A stretch of 64,000 nt of DNA from positions 21,582 to 85,581 of the forward strand of contig JBMORW010000030.1 in NCBI GenBank assembly GCA_049322695.1, read 5' to 3'. The notes beneath the pieces are model-generated. The model saw only the letters and a list, made by a program, of their open reading frames with translations, was not told the origin of the DNA and ran no database searches. The stretch's first letter is position 1, and the number at the start of each line of letters is the position of its first letter. Below are positions 53,611-61,806 of this stretch, one piece after another. This stretch comes from CALGKJ01 sp049322695. GTDB taxonomy: Bacteria > Bacillota > Clostridia > Lutisporales > Lutisporaceae. A program made the translations under genes and the position numbers.

Positions 53611-54941
53611 TACTTCTTCTGAAGCTGATCTTTGATCTCATCGGCTTTTTTCAAAGCCTTAAATGCATTTTCATAGTCACCGCTGTCGGAATATATTTCG
53701 CTGAGGCTTTTATATGCAAAAGCCAGCTCCTCGGAGTCGGGGAAAACGGATAATTTCTCAACTGCTGTCATAATAGGAGCTACAGCCTCTGAACTCCTGC
53801 CCAGCTTATTAAGGCATATGCCTTCGTATATTTTTGCTGACCACAGTCGAAGATAATCATATCTGAAGTTTATATCATATCTATATACTATAGCTTGAGC
53901 ACATTCCAATGCCTTATGATAGTTCTTTAATAAATAGTATGCCTTACTGCACTCAGAGTAGTACCAATACTCTCCTATTGACATAAGGGGTTTGAATTTT
54001 TCAAGATATTCAAGAGCTTTTTCGGGCTCATATATATTGTTATGATAAACTGCCATCATAGCATAATAGCTGGATAAGGTATGCTTACTGCCCGTAAACT
54101 CGGCATATTTCAATGCTTTTCCAATATAAAGCATGAAAGTATCATAATCCATATTCAGTAGACTTATTGCTGCATATATTCTATATAGTTCATCGGCTTT
54201 GTAATAAAGCTCGTTCTCGGCTGAAATTGACATTGCCTGCTTTAAAAGCTCAAATGCCTTATTGTGATTATTCATTGATGAATACATTATTGCCCTAAGG
54301 TAAAGGTTCTCAATTTCAAAGGTTAAATCTTTATTTATGGACTGCTTATATATTTCCTGAGCCTTATCCAGTACCTTTATACATTCCTCATAATCAAAAG
54401 CTCTCCATGGAGCAGAAATCAGATTCATGCATGCCTTTGCAGCGTCTGAATTCATACCGATTTTTAAATATAGATGAACAACCTTCACGGTCTCTGCTTC
54501 ACCTTCTTCAATTTGGTTTAACTCAATTAAACATTCGCTTCTTTTAAATAACAGGTCAGCATAAAGCTTGCTTGCTTTATCAAAGCTAAATGCTTCCAAC
54601 AAGCCGTCTATGATGTCTTTGGCTTCTTCAAAATGCATCTCCTCGTATAGTTTTTTAAATTTCTCTATTTGACTGTTAATCTCTTCCATAGGAAGCTTTT
54701 CCACTTGAGGAGAGAGCTCTTCTTCACCGAGAAAGTATGACACAGGCTTACCAAGTCTGCTTGCCAGATAATGAAGGTTTTTTACAGAAGGGGTTGCAAG
54801 ATTATTTTCAATCTGGCTCAACATGCTCTTTGTCATCTCATTTCCGGCAAGCTCAGTCTGTGTCATTTTGAGGCTTTTGCGAAGGGCTTTTACCTTGTCG
54901 CCCAATGTGAGCTTCTCGCTGTTGCTTGTATTATGTTCCAT
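53610..54941 (-). CDS. XRE-family regulator with TPR domain
   Basis: The protein has an N-terminal helix-turn-helix of the Cro/CI (XRE) type: LGDKVKALRKSLKMTQTELA (about 11-30), then SMLSQIENNLATPSVKNLHYLASRLG. About 330 residues of helical tetratricopeptide-like repeats follow to the C-terminus. This layout is common in Rgg/RRNPP-like or generic TPR regulators of Firmicutes, where a peptide or protein may bind the TPR. The 443-residue length fits. The start at 54941 is set by AGGAGGTGA. It is divergent from an MFS exporter gene, its most likely target. Confidence 0.85.
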   Translation of the reverse strand: MEHNTSNSEKLTLGDKVKALRKSLKMTQTELAGNEMTKSMLSQIENNLATPSVKNLHYLASRLGKPVSYFLGEEELSPQVEKLPMEEINSQIEKFKKLYEEMHFEEAKDIIDGLLEAFSFDKASKLYADLLFKRSECLIELNQIEEGEAETVKVVHLYLKIGMNSDAAKACMNLISAPWRAFDYEECIKVLDKAQEIYKQSINKDLTFEIENLYLRAIMYSSMNNHNKAFELLKQAMSISAENELYYKADELYRIYAAISLLNMDYDTFMLYIGKALKYAEFTGSKHTLSSYYAMMAVYHNNIYEPEKALEYLEKFKPLMSIGEYWYYSECSKAYYLLKNYHKALECAQAIVYRYDINFRYDYLRLWSAKIYEGICLNKLGRSSEAVAPIMTAVEKLSVFPDSEELAFAYKSLSEIYSDSGDYENAFKALKKADEIKDQLQKK

Positions 54942-55029
54942 TATAATATCACCTCCTAAAAACATGCTTGCTCTATTATATACATTATAGTACAAAATAA
55001 TTAAACTTACAAGTTATGCATTTGATAGA

Positions 55030-55107
55030 AAGTTAAATTAAATTGAATTTTTATATTGACAATAATGTTCTATGGTAGTATTATGAAAATATAAGTTAAA
55101 TTAAATT
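55030..55107 (+). promoter_or_regulatory. MFS promoter flanked by two direct repeats
   Basis: TTGACA (55056) with 17-base spacing to TATTAT (55079) reads toward the MFS gene. Two identical 15-base repeats, AAGTTAAATTAAATT, lie at 55030-55044 and 55093-55107, on either side of the promoter and 63 bases apart. That is about six helical turns, so a dimeric or looping regulator could bind both. The divergent XRE/TPR protein is the obvious candidate. Confidence 0.6.
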
Positions 55108-55132
55108 AAACTATAATTAAGGAGGTCATAAC

Positions 55133-56431
55133 ATGGAAGCTTATTCAGTTTCAGCCATAGAATTAAACAAGGAGCAAAAAGAAAAGAAGGAAAAGTCCAA
55201 TATAGTACTATTTCTTGCAGGCAAGCTTGTATCACTGCTTGGTACCTACATCTATAATTTTGCATTGTCCTATTACATTCTTAAGGTGACAGGCTCCGGC
55301 ACTTCCTTTGCTCTTAGTTTATTCATGGGAGTTCTACCAAGAGTTGTTATGGGACCCTTTGCAGGCTCCATAGCAGACAGGTTTGACAGGAAAAAGCTGG
55401 TGGTGGGACTTGATATGCTGAGCGGTATAGTAGTCCTTGGGATGCTTGGATTATCTACAATATTTGGACTCAGTATTGTTCTTATATATGCAGCAAATCT
55501 GCTTCTGGCAATAATCAACACTTTTTTCAATACTACAATTGCTGCGGCAGTACCTAATCTTGTTTCTGACAAAAGCCTCATGAAGATTATGTCCTACTCA
55601 GAAACCATGAACTCACTGTCGGGCATAGCGGGTCCGATACTGGGAGGTCTTATATACGCAACCGTATCCATTGAGCTGTTTCTGCTGGTTAACGGTATTT
55701 CCTTTATACTATCTGCAATATCTGAGATGTTCATAGATTTTAACTTCAACAAGAAGGATAATAGTACTCAGGATAAGCCCAAGCGTATTACCTTTAAAGA
55801 TTTTATCACAGATATAAAAGAGGTATTTGTATATATTAGAGAAAAGAAGGCGTTGTACACTATATTAAAATATGCAATAGCATTAAACTTCTTTATCCAT
55901 GTTTGTTTATCTGTTATGCTTCCATATGTTGTCACGAACGTACTCAGAATGAGTTCTACCCAGTTCGGTACAATTGAGTCAGCCTTCCCCATAGGAATGC
56001 TTGTTATGTCGCTAATTTTCGCTAGACTGCCGGAAAGGGAGAAGAAGCATACAATGCTGACTGTAGGAATAGGAGCAAACGGTCTTCTGATAATACTGAT
56101 GGGTCTGCCAGCCTTCAGCTTTGCAGGCTCATGGGGAATAAACATGATATTCGGTTACTATATAGTAGTATGTGCAGTGTTTGCAGCATTCATGATAATA
56201 GTTAATGTACCTTTGAGTACAACTTCACAAAGGCTTATTCCTGATGAAATAAGAGGAAGGGCTATAGGAGTACTTCACTCCATATCCGGAGGTGTTACAC
56301 CTATTGGAATTATTCTTGCAGGCATACTTGTAGATATTATTCCTATATGGATAGCTTTCTTTATATCAGGCTTGATGGTCATGCTTATGGCTGTAGGGAT
56401 GCATCGCAATAAGCATATAAAAGAATTCTAA
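55133..56431 (+). CDS. MFS exporter (macrolide-efflux-like)
   Basis: This 432-residue protein has about 12 membrane segments. The MFS loop motif GPFAGSIADRFDRKKLVVGL (about 76-95) is clear. It resembles the macrolide/multidrug efflux group (MefA-like). A basic cytosolic segment near 205-220 separates the halves. It has a perfect AAGGAGG ribosome site. Its promoter region faces the XRE/TPR regulator gene and carries paired repeats, which suggests induction by a compound or peptide sensed by that regulator. Confidence 0.85.
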   Translation: MEAYSVSAIELNKEQKEKKEKSNIVLFLAGKLVSLLGTYIYNFALSYYILKVTGSGTSFALSLFMGVLPRVVMGPFAGSIADRFDRKKLVVGLDMLSGIVVLGMLGLSTIFGLSIVLIYAANLLLAIINTFFNTTIAAAVPNLVSDKSLMKIMSYSETMNSLSGIAGPILGGLIYATVSIELFLLVNGISFILSAISEMFIDFNFNKKDNSTQDKPKRITFKDFITDIKEVFVYIREKKALYTILKYAIALNFFIHVCLSVMLPYVVTNVLRMSSTQFGTIESAFPIGMLVMSLIFARLPEREKKHTMLTVGIGANGLLIILMGLPAFSFAGSWGINMIFGYYIVVCAVFAAFMIIVNVPLSTTSQRLIPDEIRGRAIGVLHSISGGVTPIGIILAGILVDIIPIWIAFFISGLMVMLMAVGMHRNKHIKEF

Positions 56432-56456
56432 AACAGAAAAACTTATATGCACATAT

Positions 56457-56495
56457 AAAAATCCCTCATGAGATTTATACTTCATGAGGGATTTT
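56457..56495. terminator. Bidirectional Rho-independent terminator
   Basis: AAAAATCCCTCATGA with TCATGAGGGATTTT forms a 14-bp stem with a 10-nt loop, between the MFS gene (plus) and the response-regulator gene (minus). Confidence 0.9.
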
Positions 56496-56497
56496 AC

Positions 56498-57340
56498 TTA
56501 AAGCAAATCCGATAAACTTGAATAGAAGTTAATGGAGTCATCTATTCCTCTATCCTTAAGAAGCTGTATTACTTCCTTTACCTGCGTTACAAATACTACA
56601 GAGCCGCCTGCCTTTATAGCTTTATTTGAAAAGTCTATAATTTTGTCTATACAGTCATTATGATCCTGGCTTGGGGTTATATTACCCAAATCAAACACAA
56701 CCTTCAGGGGTTTTACCAGCAGGAAGCCCTGCAATGCTGAATACAGGCTGTGAAAGCTTACATTATCTATTCTTTCACAATCCATAAATATTATGAAGGT
56801 ATTATTTTTCAGTTTGATATGAAAGGTAGAGTTTGAGGCACCGGAATCACTATCCTGTTGTATTGACTGAGAAGGAACAGGGGCTTGTTTGGATACTTGC
56901 ACGCCTATGTTCACTTCGATCTCACTCTGTTCCATATTCTTGTATATACGATCAATAGTGTCACTGCTGACATGATTGTTTACCTGCAGCACCTGATTCA
57001 CAACATCCAATACCTTGTCAACCATAAAGGGCTTTATTATGTAGTTCTTGGCGCCGCTTTGAATAGCCTCCAGTATTACCTTATTGTTATTGGTACTGCT
57101 TATAATAATTATTTTGGCATCAGGATAATCGTTTATTATTTTTTTCAGAGTGTCCAGCCCGTTCATGTAAGGCATGGTTATATCCATAGTAACGAGGTCA
57201 GGACGATGCTTAACATACTCAATATAAGCTTGAGAACCATTTGAGGCCTCAGCTACAATTGCATGTCCTGCTTCGGTCAATATGGTCTTAAGATTTTTTC
57301 GCATTATAGATGCATCATCAACAATTAAAATACGTGCCAC
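56498..57340 (-). CDS. Response regulator with STAS-like C-terminal domain
   Basis: This protein of about 280 residues has a CheY-like receiver at the N-terminus: ARILIVDDASIMRKNL, LVTMDITMPYMNG (phospho-Asp near 53), IIISSTNN, and IIKPF with the conserved Lys. A linker (about 125-175) follows. The C-terminus (about 180-280) has FIIFMDCERIDNVSFHSLYS and LKVVFDLGNI, resembling a STAS/anti-sigma-antagonist fold. CheY-STAS fusions may connect phosphorylation to partner-protein switching. The start is a GTG at 57340 after GGGGGATAAAA. No kinase is adjacent. Confidence 0.75.
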   Translation of the reverse strand: MARILIVDDASIMRKNLKTILTEAGHAIVAEASNGSQAYIEYVKHRPDLVTMDITMPYMNGLDTLKKIINDYPDAKIIIISSTNNNKVILEAIQSGAKNYIIKPFMVDKVLDVVNQVLQVNNHVSSDTIDRIYKNMEQSEIEVNIGVQVSKQAPVPSQSIQQDSDSGASNSTFHIKLKNNTFIIFMDCERIDNVSFHSLYSALQGFLLVKPLKVVFDLGNITPSQDHNDCIDKIIDFSNKAIKAGGSVVFVTQVKEVIQLLKDRGIDDSINFYSSLSDLL

Positions 57341-57637
57341 TTTTATCCCCCTATACGAACATGTTTCATTGCGCACGAACTTTCATAAATAATCTTAAAC
57401 TTAAGCGTGTATGTTAAACAATATATAAGCTGTAAACTATAATAAATTAGCAAGTCTAAAATAATAAAGTGTTCTTTGTTACATTATAGAGCTTTAATTG
57501 CTTTTCTTCAAGTGAATTTTTGCTTTATCTACAAATTTCGACAAATTTGGCATTTGTGTCAACTGGTGGTAAATTGATGTAAAAGCAACTATAATATTAC
57601 ATATAGAAAAAATATATTACATATTGGGATGATGTTT
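57341..57637. other. Intergenic region between divergent genes
   Basis: About 300 AT-rich bases separate the response-regulator and YihY-like genes. They contain a weak inverted repeat GACAAAT/ATTTGTgTC near 57539-57560. TATAAT at 57591-57596 could be the -10 of the YihY-like gene, but no well-spaced -35 is clear. Confidence 0.45.
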
Positions 57638-58492
57638 ATGAAAAAAGGTGGATCTGATTTCTACATCGTAAGAGAGCTGGTTACGAGATTTATTGACCAT
57701 AATGTTACTGCAAGCGGAGCACAAATGGCATACTTTCTGCTCCTTATGCTGTTTCCCTTCCTTATGTTTCTTGTAGCTGTACTCGGATTCATGGAAATAC
57801 CTACGGATGATGCAATATATTTCTTGTCAAATGTAGCCCCTAAGGAAGTAATGCAAATAATAAGCAAGTATATAGAGTATATACTTACTGACAGACAGGG
57901 GGATCTTTTGTTGGTATCAGCCTTTGCAAGCTTCTGGACGGCTTCCAATGCACTTAATGCATTGATAAATTCTGTGAATCAATCCTATGGTATAGCAGAA
58001 AGCAGAAGCTATTTAAAAAGAAAGCTGCTGGTAATACCTTTTACCTTACTTGTTACCTTAAGCATATCCGGTGCCTTGACAATACCTGTTTTGGGAAAGG
58101 GGTTTTTACTATGGGCTTCAAGATATATAAGGATATCCTTCATACTTATTGAATATCTTGCATATTTGAGATGGCTTGTAGCTTTATTTACAATTTTCAA
58201 TGTCTTTACCATACTGTACTACATTACTCCCAACAAAAAAGTCAGCTATGGTGAAATTATCCCAGGTGCTGCTTTTGCAACAATGGGCTGGCTGCTTATA
58301 TCCTCTGTCATATCATTATACTTCAGCAGTGTAAGAGGATATGCTGTGATATATGGAAGCATAGGTGCGGTAATAATACTCATGATATGGCTGTATTGGG
58401 GTGCAATTATTCTCATATTGGGCGGAGAACTGAACGCCATACTCTTCGAGGGAAGAATGTTTAAACAGGATAAAAAAAGCTTATTCCATTAA
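57638..58492 (+). CDS. YihY/BrkB-family membrane protein
   Basis: This protein of about 284 residues has about six membrane segments and the family strips ASGAQMAYFLLLMLFPFLMF (about 23-42), SFWTASNALNALINSVNQSYG (about 100-120) and the C-terminal YGSIGAVIILMIWLYWGAII. The family was once called ribonuclease BN and is now known only as a conserved membrane protein. I set the start at 57638; the upstream ATG at 57629 is also possible. It precedes the ABC-F leader region on the same strand. Confidence 0.8.
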   Translation: MKKGGSDFYIVRELVTRFIDHNVTASGAQMAYFLLLMLFPFLMFLVAVLGFMEIPTDDAIYFLSNVAPKEVMQIISKYIEYILTDRQGDLLLVSAFASFWTASNALNALINSVNQSYGIAESRSYLKRKLLVIPFTLLVTLSISGALTIPVLGKGFLLWASRYIRISFILIEYLAYLRWLVALFTIFNVFTILYYITPNKKVSYGEIIPGAAFATMGWLLISSVISLYFSSVRGYAVIYGSIGAVIILMIWLYWGAIILILGGELNAILFEGRMFKQDKKSLFH

Positions 58493-58551
58493 ATACATAC
58501 TTGTGTTATACTATTTCTGTGCAAATTGCTGTCAGAAAGGTGGTGTAAAGG

Positions 58552-58680
58552 TTGAACACTTATTACCAGGTTGATTTTAAAGAAAGACTGGCAACTATCT
58601 ATAAGAATTCCAAAAAATCACATGTACAGGTTATTTATAGGGGTAGTCTGTCCTTTTTTAATAATTATGTTAACTGGTAA
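58552..58680 (+). CDS. Possible leader-peptide ORF upstream of ABC-F gene
   Basis: A TTG at 58552 with AAAGGTGG about 8 bases upstream opens a frame of 42 codons, ending at TAA 58680. It reads LNTYYQVDFKERLATIYKNS and continues to YVNW. The peptide shows no known domain. It ends 31 bases before a terminator-like hairpin that sits directly in front of the ABC-F gene. Leader peptides followed by terminators are the usual way antibiotic-responsive ABC-F genes are controlled. This is inference from position; codon use is similar to its neighbours. Confidence 0.4.
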   Translation: MNTYYQVDFKERLATIYKNSKKSHVQVIYRGSLSFFNNYVNW

Positions 58681-58711
58681 TGAATAGCCTTTACATGGAT
58701 GAAATATTAAC

Positions 58712-58755
58712 AAAGCCATGGGTAAAGATTTATTATCCATGGCTTTTCTATTTTC
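58712..58755 (+). terminator. Attenuator-like terminator before ABC-F gene
   Basis: AAAGCCATGG (58712-58721) pairs with CCATGGCTTT (58737-58746), and TCTATTTTC follows. It lies 18 bases before the ABC-F start codon, after the 42-codon leader frame. It is placed for transcription attenuation of the ABC-F gene. Confidence 0.7.
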
Positions 58756-58772
58756 GAAGGGAGTAATATAGT

Positions 58773-60662
58773 ATGATAGCATTGGCAATAAAGGAACTGG
58801 AAAAATACTATGGAGCCACAAGGGTTCTATATAATATAACAATGGAAATAAGCGAAGAGGAAAAGGTAGCCATAATCGGTAGTAATGGCTGTGGCAAAAC
58901 CACATTGTTCAAGGTGATTGCAGGCATGGAAAAAAGTGACGGAGGGATGCTTGCGCTGAAAAAAAACATAAAGATAGGATATCTTGAACAAATAACCGGG
59001 GATTATCCCGGAAAAACAACATATGAGGTGCTTACGGAGGGAATGCAGGAGCTTTTGGAGATGAAGCGGCAGATGGAGCAGATGGAAGAGGAGATGACCA
59101 TAGTATCGGAAAGCCATAAGCTTGATTCACTTATGAAAAGATATGGCCTGATGGTGGAAAGGTTTGAAGCGCTTGACGGGTATAATATGGACAGCAGTGT
59201 AAAAGAGATCGCAGAAGGGCTTTCAATACCTGAGGAGCTTTTTGAGCGAAGCTTTGAACTCTTAAGCGGAGGAGAAAAGACCAGAGTGCTTTTTGCAAGG
59301 ATGCTTATAGCACAGCCTGAGCTCCTGCTTCTGGATGAGCCTACAAACCATCTGGATATTGAGTCTGTAGAATGGCTTGAAGGGTTTTTGAGGAACTATA
59401 AGGGTACAGTAATGATAATATCACATGACAGGTATTTTCTTGATAAGGCTGTCAGTCGCATAATAGAAATGGAAGAGGGCGGCTGCACAAACTACAATGG
59501 TAACTACACCTGCTATGTACAGGAAAAGGAAAGAAAACTTCTTGTCGAGTTTGAAAACTATCAGGATCAGCAAAAGAAGATAAAGCACATGGAGGAAGCC
59601 ATAAAGAGACTTCGAGACTGGGGAAACAGAGGAGATAATGAGAAGTTTTTCAAAAAGGCAGCCTCAATACAAAAGGCATTGGACAGAATGGAAAAGATTA
59701 AAAAACCGGTTATGGAAAGACGCAAGGCTGAGCTTAGCTTTGATATAAATGAAAGAAGCGGCAAGGAAGTCATATTGTGTGATAAGCTGTGTAAGGCCTA
59801 TGGAGAGAAGGTGCTGTTTGAAGATGCCGAAATGCTGGTGAGGTTCAGGGACAAAGTCGGTATTTTAGGCGCAAACGGTACAGGAAAAAGTACTCTGATA
59901 AGAATGATACTTGAACAGGAGCAGCCTGATAACGGAAGCATAAAGGTAGGTCCAAGTGTAAGAATAGGTTATCTGGAGCAATCTGTATACTTTGAAGATG
60001 AAAACAGGACAATTCTGGAGGAATTCAGGTATAAATTTAATATTACAGAGGGTGAAGCTAGAAGCACCCTTGCGAGGTTTCTATTCTATAAGGATTCTGT
60101 TTTCAAAAAATTAAGGGATCTTAGCGGAGGAGAAAAAACCAGGTTGAGGCTTGCAGAGCTTATGTATGAGGATGTAAATCTGCTTGTGCTGGATGAGCCC
60201 ACAAACCACCTTGATATAGATACAAGAGAGTCCCTTGAGGAAACCCTGGAGGAGTATGAGGGTACAATACTGTTCATATCCCATGACAGATATTTTGTAA
60301 ATAAGCTCGCAGACAGGCTGTATAACATAGAAGACAAAAAGCTTGTAAGCTACTGTGGAAATTATGACTATTTCAAGGAAAAGTATGTCAAGCCGATAAC
60401 AAATACTGAGCCGAAAAAGGTTGAGAAAACAGTCAAAAAAATAGAAAAGCCTGTTCCGGAAAACAATAATAAAGAGGTTGAAAGAATAAAGCTGGAAAAA
60501 GAAATAGAGCTGCTGGAGCTTGAGCTGGCAGGATTAAGGGCTCAAATGGATGCACCTGAAAATACTTCTGACTATAGGCTTTTGGAGGAGCTGAGCATCA
60601 AGCATGCAGAGCTGGAAGAAAGCCTTAATAAAAAGTATTATTATTGGGAAATTCTAAGTTAA
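58773..60662 (+). CDS. ABC-F family ATPase (ribosome-associated)
   Basis: This 629-residue protein has two ABC ATPase domains and no membrane segments. The first Walker A is IIGSNGCGKTTLF (about 34-46), with LSGGEKTRVLFARML and LLLDEPTNHLDIESVEWLEG. The second is ILGANGTGKSTLI (about 367-379), with LSGGEKTRLRLAEL and LLVLDEPTNHLDI. Between them lies a coiled linker (about 245-320) that reaches the ribosome's peptidyl-transferase centre in antibiotic-resistance ABC-F proteins. The C-terminus is a Lys/Glu-rich coiled coil. It may be a resistance or a translation factor; the attenuator-like leader favours the former. Confidence 0.85.
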   Translation: MIALAIKELEKYYGATRVLYNITMEISEEEKVAIIGSNGCGKTTLFKVIAGMEKSDGGMLALKKNIKIGYLEQITGDYPGKTTYEVLTEGMQELLEMKRQMEQMEEEMTIVSESHKLDSLMKRYGLMVERFEALDGYNMDSSVKEIAEGLSIPEELFERSFELLSGGEKTRVLFARMLIAQPELLLLDEPTNHLDIESVEWLEGFLRNYKGTVMIISHDRYFLDKAVSRIIEMEEGGCTNYNGNYTCYVQEKERKLLVEFENYQDQQKKIKHMEEAIKRLRDWGNRGDNEKFFKKAASIQKALDRMEKIKKPVMERRKAELSFDINERSGKEVILCDKLCKAYGEKVLFEDAEMLVRFRDKVGILGANGTGKSTLIRMILEQEQPDNGSIKVGPSVRIGYLEQSVYFEDENRTILEEFRYKFNITEGEARSTLARFLFYKDSVFKKLRDLSGGEKTRLRLAELMYEDVNLLVLDEPTNHLDIDTRESLEETLEEYEGTILFISHDRYFVNKLADRLYNIEDKKLVSYCGNYDYFKEKYVKPITNTEPKKVEKTVKKIEKPVPENNNKEVERIKLEKEIELLELELAGLRAQMDAPENTSDYRLLEELSIKHAELEESLNKKYYYWEILS

Positions 60663-60687
60663 ATACAAAATGAGAGAGGGGTTAAGA

Positions 60688-61449
60688 ATGGATAGAATCA
60701 AGCAAAACAGAGAATTGATGAAATCTAATTTTGAGGAAATCGACAGACTGGGGATACTGTCAGACCAGGAAAAGGAGCTTCCGCAGCCCCCGCTGCAAAA
60801 ACCGTTTGATGATTCGGGCGAAATAATAGATTTACCGCAGGTTGATGCTTCAATAATCAGGAAAAAAGATATACTTTCATGTCTGAAAGACAGAAGGAGC
60901 CGAAGAAAATACAGCGATGAGGAGTTAAGCATAAATGAGCTTTCCTTTCTTTTGTGGGCTACACAGGGAGTGGATAAGGTAACAAAAAACAACTATTCTA
61001 CGCTAAGGCCTGTACCTTCTGCAGGAGCAAGGCATCCCTTTGAAACCTATCTGGTTATAAACAGAGTTGAAGGTATAAAGAGTGGCGTATACAGATATTT
61101 GGCACTTTCCCATCAGCTTTTGCATATGTACAGCGATGAGCAAATAGAAGAAAAGGCAACTGCAGCAACACTGGATCAGCCATTTGCAGGTAATTGTGCA
61201 GTACTGTTCATCTGGAGCTGTGTTCCTTATAGAGGTGAATGGAGATATCATATGACTGCTCACAAGCCGATGCTTCTGGATGCAGGGCATCTGTGCCAGA
61301 ATCTCTATATTGCCTGTGAAGCAATAGAGTGCGGCACTTGTGCAATAGCGGCCTATGACCAGAAGCTTATGGATGAGCTGATAAAGGTAGACGGTGAAGA
61401 AGAGTTTACTGTGTATTTGTCTCCTGTAGGCAAATTCAATGCCAATTAA
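60688..61449 (+). CDS. SagB-type nitroreductase-like dehydrogenase
   Basis: This protein of about 253 residues is of the FMN-dependent SagB/ThcOx nitroreductase family: RRSRRKYSDEELSINELSFL (about 70-89) and LRPVPSAGARHPFETYLVIN (about 109-128). A C-terminal AGHLCQNLYIACEAIECGTCAI strip follows near 205-226. SagB proteins oxidise azolines in peptide natural products, but stand-alone ones in anaerobes are usually of unknown role. No YcaO or precursor peptide gene is nearby. I set the start at 60688, with GAGAGGGG upstream. Confidence 0.8.
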   Translation: MDRIKQNRELMKSNFEEIDRLGILSDQEKELPQPPLQKPFDDSGEIIDLPQVDASIIRKKDILSCLKDRRSRRKYSDEELSINELSFLLWATQGVDKVTKNNYSTLRPVPSAGARHPFETYLVINRVEGIKSGVYRYLALSHQLLHMYSDEQIEEKATAATLDQPFAGNCAVLFIWSCVPYRGEWRYHMTAHKPMLLDAGHLCQNLYIACEAIECGTCAIAAYDQKLMDELIKVDGEEEFTVYLSPVGKFNAN

Positions 61450-61565
61450 TAGCAGAAATGGTAAATGAAAATTTTATAGAACCAATTTCATGTGGTAATC
61501 ATATAATGTATTAGAGCAAAAATGCTGTTTTTTGTTGTTCTGCTGCATGGATTGGAGGTAATGCA

Positions 61566-61736
61566 ATGAATGTTGGAGACATAGTAAAAATCAACGATAA
61601 GACAGAATGGCATGGCATGTATGGAATCATTGACAAAATAGAGGGAGAAATAGCATTTATATACTGTGTCAACCGACCTGAAAAGCTGCATCCTGTCCCT
61701 TTGGGGCTGCTGATAAAAGATGATTTGAAACATTGA
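61566..61736 (+). CDS. Small KOW/SH3-like protein
   Basis: This 56-residue protein starts MNVGDIVKINDKTEWHGMYG, with GGAGG 8 bases before the ATG. The GDIVKI...WHGMYGIIDKIEGEIAFIY pattern is that of a small beta-barrel (KOW or SH3-like), often RNA- or protein-binding. It ends just before the palindromic REP-like element. No membrane segment is present. It was found by direct reading of the region; the fold call is tentative. Confidence 0.55.
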   Translation: MNVGDIVKINDKTEWHGMYGIIDKIEGEIAFIYCVNRPEKLHPVPLGLLIKDDLKH

Positions 61737-61740
61737 AATA

Positions 61741-61800
61741 AAGAGGTGCGGACAATTCTCTTTACTTGCAGGAAGTAAAAATAACTGTCCCCACCTCTTT
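61741..61800. repeat. REP-like imperfect palindrome
   Basis: GAGGTGCGGACAATTCTCTT... and its near reverse complement ...AACTGTCCCCACCTC form a 60-base imperfect palindrome between two convergent genes. The core GGACAGTTATTTTTACTTCC resembles GGACGGTTCTTTTTGCTTTT at 63261-63280. It may also serve as a terminator for both genes (T-run after it). Confidence 0.6.
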
Positions 61801-61806
61801 ATTTTA

